NCBI GenBank assembly: GCA_930989535.1
Contig: CAKNLK010000001.1
Location: 62,001 to 126,000, forward strand
Reading direction: 5' to 3'
DNA: 64,000 bases
Source of the DNA: an uncultured Clostridia bacterium
GTDB lineage: Bacteria > Bacillota > Clostridia > Christensenellales > Borkfalkiaceae
The first letter of the stretch is position 1. Each line of letters begins with the position of its first letter. This document shows, piece by piece, positions 62,513 through 64,000 of the stretch. A program made the translations under genes and the position numbers. The notes beneath the pieces are model-generated. The model ran no database searches and was not told the origin of the DNA. It worked only from the letters and a program-made list of their open reading frames with translations.

Positions 62513-63376
62513 TTATTCGTTTTGCGCGCTGAAAATGCGCCTGTAGCACTCCTTCATCGCGAGAGCGTCCTCCGCCTGCGTGCCCGCCGATTCGCTGACG
62601 ATATACGGCTCCAATTTCAGCTCCGCAAGCGCCGCCGCGAGCGGCTCAAATTCGGGGCCGTACTGCGTATCCGCAAAGGTCAGATGCCGCACTTCGCCCT
62701 TTGCGGAGTACTGTATCTTGGAAAAGTGCACGTGGAAATGCTTCACCCGCTCGTAGCCGAGCTCGGCGACCATATATTCCAGCCGCTCTTTGTAATCGGA
62801 TACCGTCTTTAAGCTGCCCTGCTCGCGCGCGTTCAGATGCCCGAAATCGACGCAGGGCAAAAAGACCTCGTCAATCTTGCAGAACCGCACGATTTCCTCG
62901 AGCGTGCCGATTTGCGCAATCTTGCCCATCGTTTCGGGGCAGAAGTACAAATCCTGCAAGTCGTTCATATAGATATAATCGCGCAAAACTTTCAGCCGCT
63001 CCTCCGTGAGGGCGACGGCTGCCTCGCGCTCCATCTTGCCCTGCGTCGCGCTGTGAAAGACGCACCGCTTCCCGCCCATCTGCTTCAAAACGCGGCCGCT
63101 GTCCAAGACGTAATTATAGGAATTCTGCGCACTCTCGTCGGACGGGTTCGCAAAATTGATGTAATACGGGGCATGCACGCTGATTTCCACGCCCTGCTCG
63201 CGGAACGCGTCGCCGATGGAGACTGCCTTCGCCTCGCTCATGCGCACGCCGCGGCCGAAGGAATATTCGAAGCAGTCCAGCCCCATATCCTTGACATATT
63301 TCGCCGACTGTTCGGTGTGCGAAAAACCTTTCGCGTAAAAACTTTCGCTGTTGCCGCTCGGCCCGAATAAAATCAT
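62513..63376 (-). CDS. Endonuclease IV-like TIM-barrel protein
   Basis: 287 residues. ISVHAPYYINFANP, VFHSATQG, CPETMGK, CVDFGHLNA and FHVHFSKIQY give the His/Glu/Asp zinc ligands of the AP-endonuclease family 2 barrel. Classical Nfo is about 280 residues, so repair of abasic sites is plausible; sugar epimerase-type relatives are an alternative. Overlaps ribF by 4 bases. Confidence 0.85.
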   Translation of the reverse strand: MILFGPSGNSESFYAKGFSHTEQSAKYVKDMGLDCFEYSFGRGVRMSEAKAVSIGDAFREQGVEISVHAPYYINFANPSDESAQNSYNYVLDSGRVLKQMGGKRCVFHSATQGKMEREAAVALTEERLKVLRDYIYMNDLQDLYFCPETMGKIAQIGTLEEIVRFCKIDEVFLPCVDFGHLNAREQGSLKTVSDYKERLEYMVAELGYERVKHFHVHFSKIQYSAKGEVRHLTFADTQYGPEFEPLAAALAELKLEPYIVSESAGTQAEDALAMKECYRRIFSAQNE

Positions 63377-63999
63377 CGTATCTTCTCCAAATCTTTTTTC
63401 AGCTGTTCGGAAAGCTCCTCTGCGCTCCCGAATTTGCGTATTTCGCGGATAAACGAGTCAAAATATACCGTTATCATCTGCCCGTATAAATCGCCGGCAA
63501 ACCCGTCGAAATACACCTCCAACACGGTGCGCCCGTCGCCGAACGTCGGCCTCGAGCCATAGTTGGCGATCCCGCGGTATGCCCTGCCGCCGATTTCCGC
63601 CGAGACGGCATACACGCCCGCCTTCAGCGGGTATTTTTCGGGCGGAAGGTGGATATTCGCCGTCGGGAACCCGATTGTACGCCCGACGCGCCGCCCCTCC
63701 GTTGCAACTGTACCGCGAATGAAGTATTTATCGCCCAATAGCTCTGCAAGTTTTTCCGCCTCACCGCCTGCAAGATATTGCTTTGCGAGCGACGCAGCCG
63801 CCTTTTCACCGCGCAGGCGCACGAGCGGCAGTATCACCCCCTCGATATTGCGCTGCGCGCAAAAGTCGCGGAGTTCCTCCGCCCCGCACCTTGCCTCCCT
63901 GCCGAAAGTGAAATCCGTTCCGCATACGCAAACACGCAGCTGTTGCAGCGTCTGTGCGGTATGCCCCAAAAAATCCCGCCCTTCCGTCGAGCGGAAAGA
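63373..63999 (-). CDS. ribF: Riboflavin kinase/FAD synthetase, N terminus beyond window
   Basis: Open to the window's right edge; 208 residues of the C-terminal part are visible. CGTDFTFGREARCGAEELRD belongs to the FAD synthetase domain and GRTIGFPTANIHLPPEKYPL, then GIANYGSRPTFGDGRTVLEVYFDGF, is the riboflavin kinase domain. About 100 residues are missing. It makes FMN and FAD, also needed by the FAD/FNR proteins in the redox island. Confidence 0.94.
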   Translation of the reverse strand, partial: SFRSTEGRDFLGHTAQTLQQLRVCVCGTDFTFGREARCGAEELRDFCAQRNIEGVILPLVRLRGEKAAASLAKQYLAGGEAEKLAELLGDKYFIRGTVATEGRRVGRTIGFPTANIHLPPEKYPLKAGVYAVSAEIGGRAYRGIANYGSRPTFGDGRTVLEVYFDGFAGDLYGQMITVYFDSFIREIRKFGSAEELSEQLKKDLEKIR

Positions 64000-64000
64000 T

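Noticed and set aside
1-64000. CRISPR arrays, transposases, phage genes
   Set aside because: No regularly spaced direct repeats, transposase motifs or phage structural genes were seen on either strand.

Overview
The window is a chromosomal segment of an endospore-forming, Gram-positive-type Clostridia bacterium (Bacillota). The evidence is a complete spoIIIAA-AH cluster, a ytxC-thrS pair with a T-box, an L20-type leader before infC-rpmI-rplT, an Asp23 protein, a DnaD-domain replication protein and a ywlE/tsaC/rpiB/upp neighbourhood as in Bacillus. Protein style (many Lys/Glu/Ala-rich cytosolic proteins, moderate GC) would fit an uncultured gut Clostridia lineage such as Christensenellales, but that is only an impression. 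I see no insertion sequence, prophage, CRISPR array or replication origin. The region is core-genome-like with a few odd islands.

Layout. 1-2.8 kb: a truncated acyl-ACP thioesterase, diverging from an unusual PadR-type regulator that carries a long Pro/Glu/Ala linker and four membrane helices. 2.8-6.7 kb: a leftward housekeeping group (nusB, folD, prenyl synthase, tlyA, a DUF3788-like protein) and asp23. 6.8-11.5 kb: the spoIIIA operon with a possible sigma-E promoter. 11.5-15.8 kb: serS and a divergent CtpE-like P-type ATPase. 15.8-20.6 kb: a TetR-regulated redox island (phytoene-desaturase/retinol-saturase-like flavoprotein, FNR-[2Fe-2S] reductase, class 3 aldehyde dehydrogenase) with a strong promoter that overlaps a perfect palindrome.

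20.8-41.2 kb: about 20 kb of tightly packed leftward genes (sbcDC, an alpha/beta-hydrolase lacking its nucleophile serine, DUF951, lepB, degV, ACT/PFL pair, pepF, YcxB-like, dnaB, tsaC, ywlE, rpiB, upp, galU, an MtaD-like amidohydrolase, MscS, a peptidase S51), many with 1-11 nt overlaps, ending in tRNA-Leu(CAG) and one terminator. 41.3-48.6 kb: a DnaD protein with a DnaC/DnaI-type cysteine motif at its C terminus, a ribbon-helix-helix (RHH) regulator in front of clpB, a cysteine-rich small protein divergent from lexA around a LexA-box-like palindrome, and tRNA-Leu(CAA). 48.55-49.2 kb: gene-free, with hairpins and an imperfect copy of the tRNA 3' end.

49.2-56.5 kb: proA, yebC, a TrmH-type methyltransferase, the rplT-rpmI-infC operon (infC apparently starts at AUU), thrS with its T-box, and ytxC. 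56.6-64 kb: leuS, then leftward PhnP-like hydrolase, dtd, efp, an M24 peptidase, an endonuclease-IV-like TIM barrel and a truncated ribF.

The best candidates for undescribed biology are the RHH-clpB regulatory unit, the PadR-membrane fusion, the DnaD/zinc-motif protein, the TetR redox island and the serine-less hydrolase. All functions are inferred from sequence read by eye; no database search was run.
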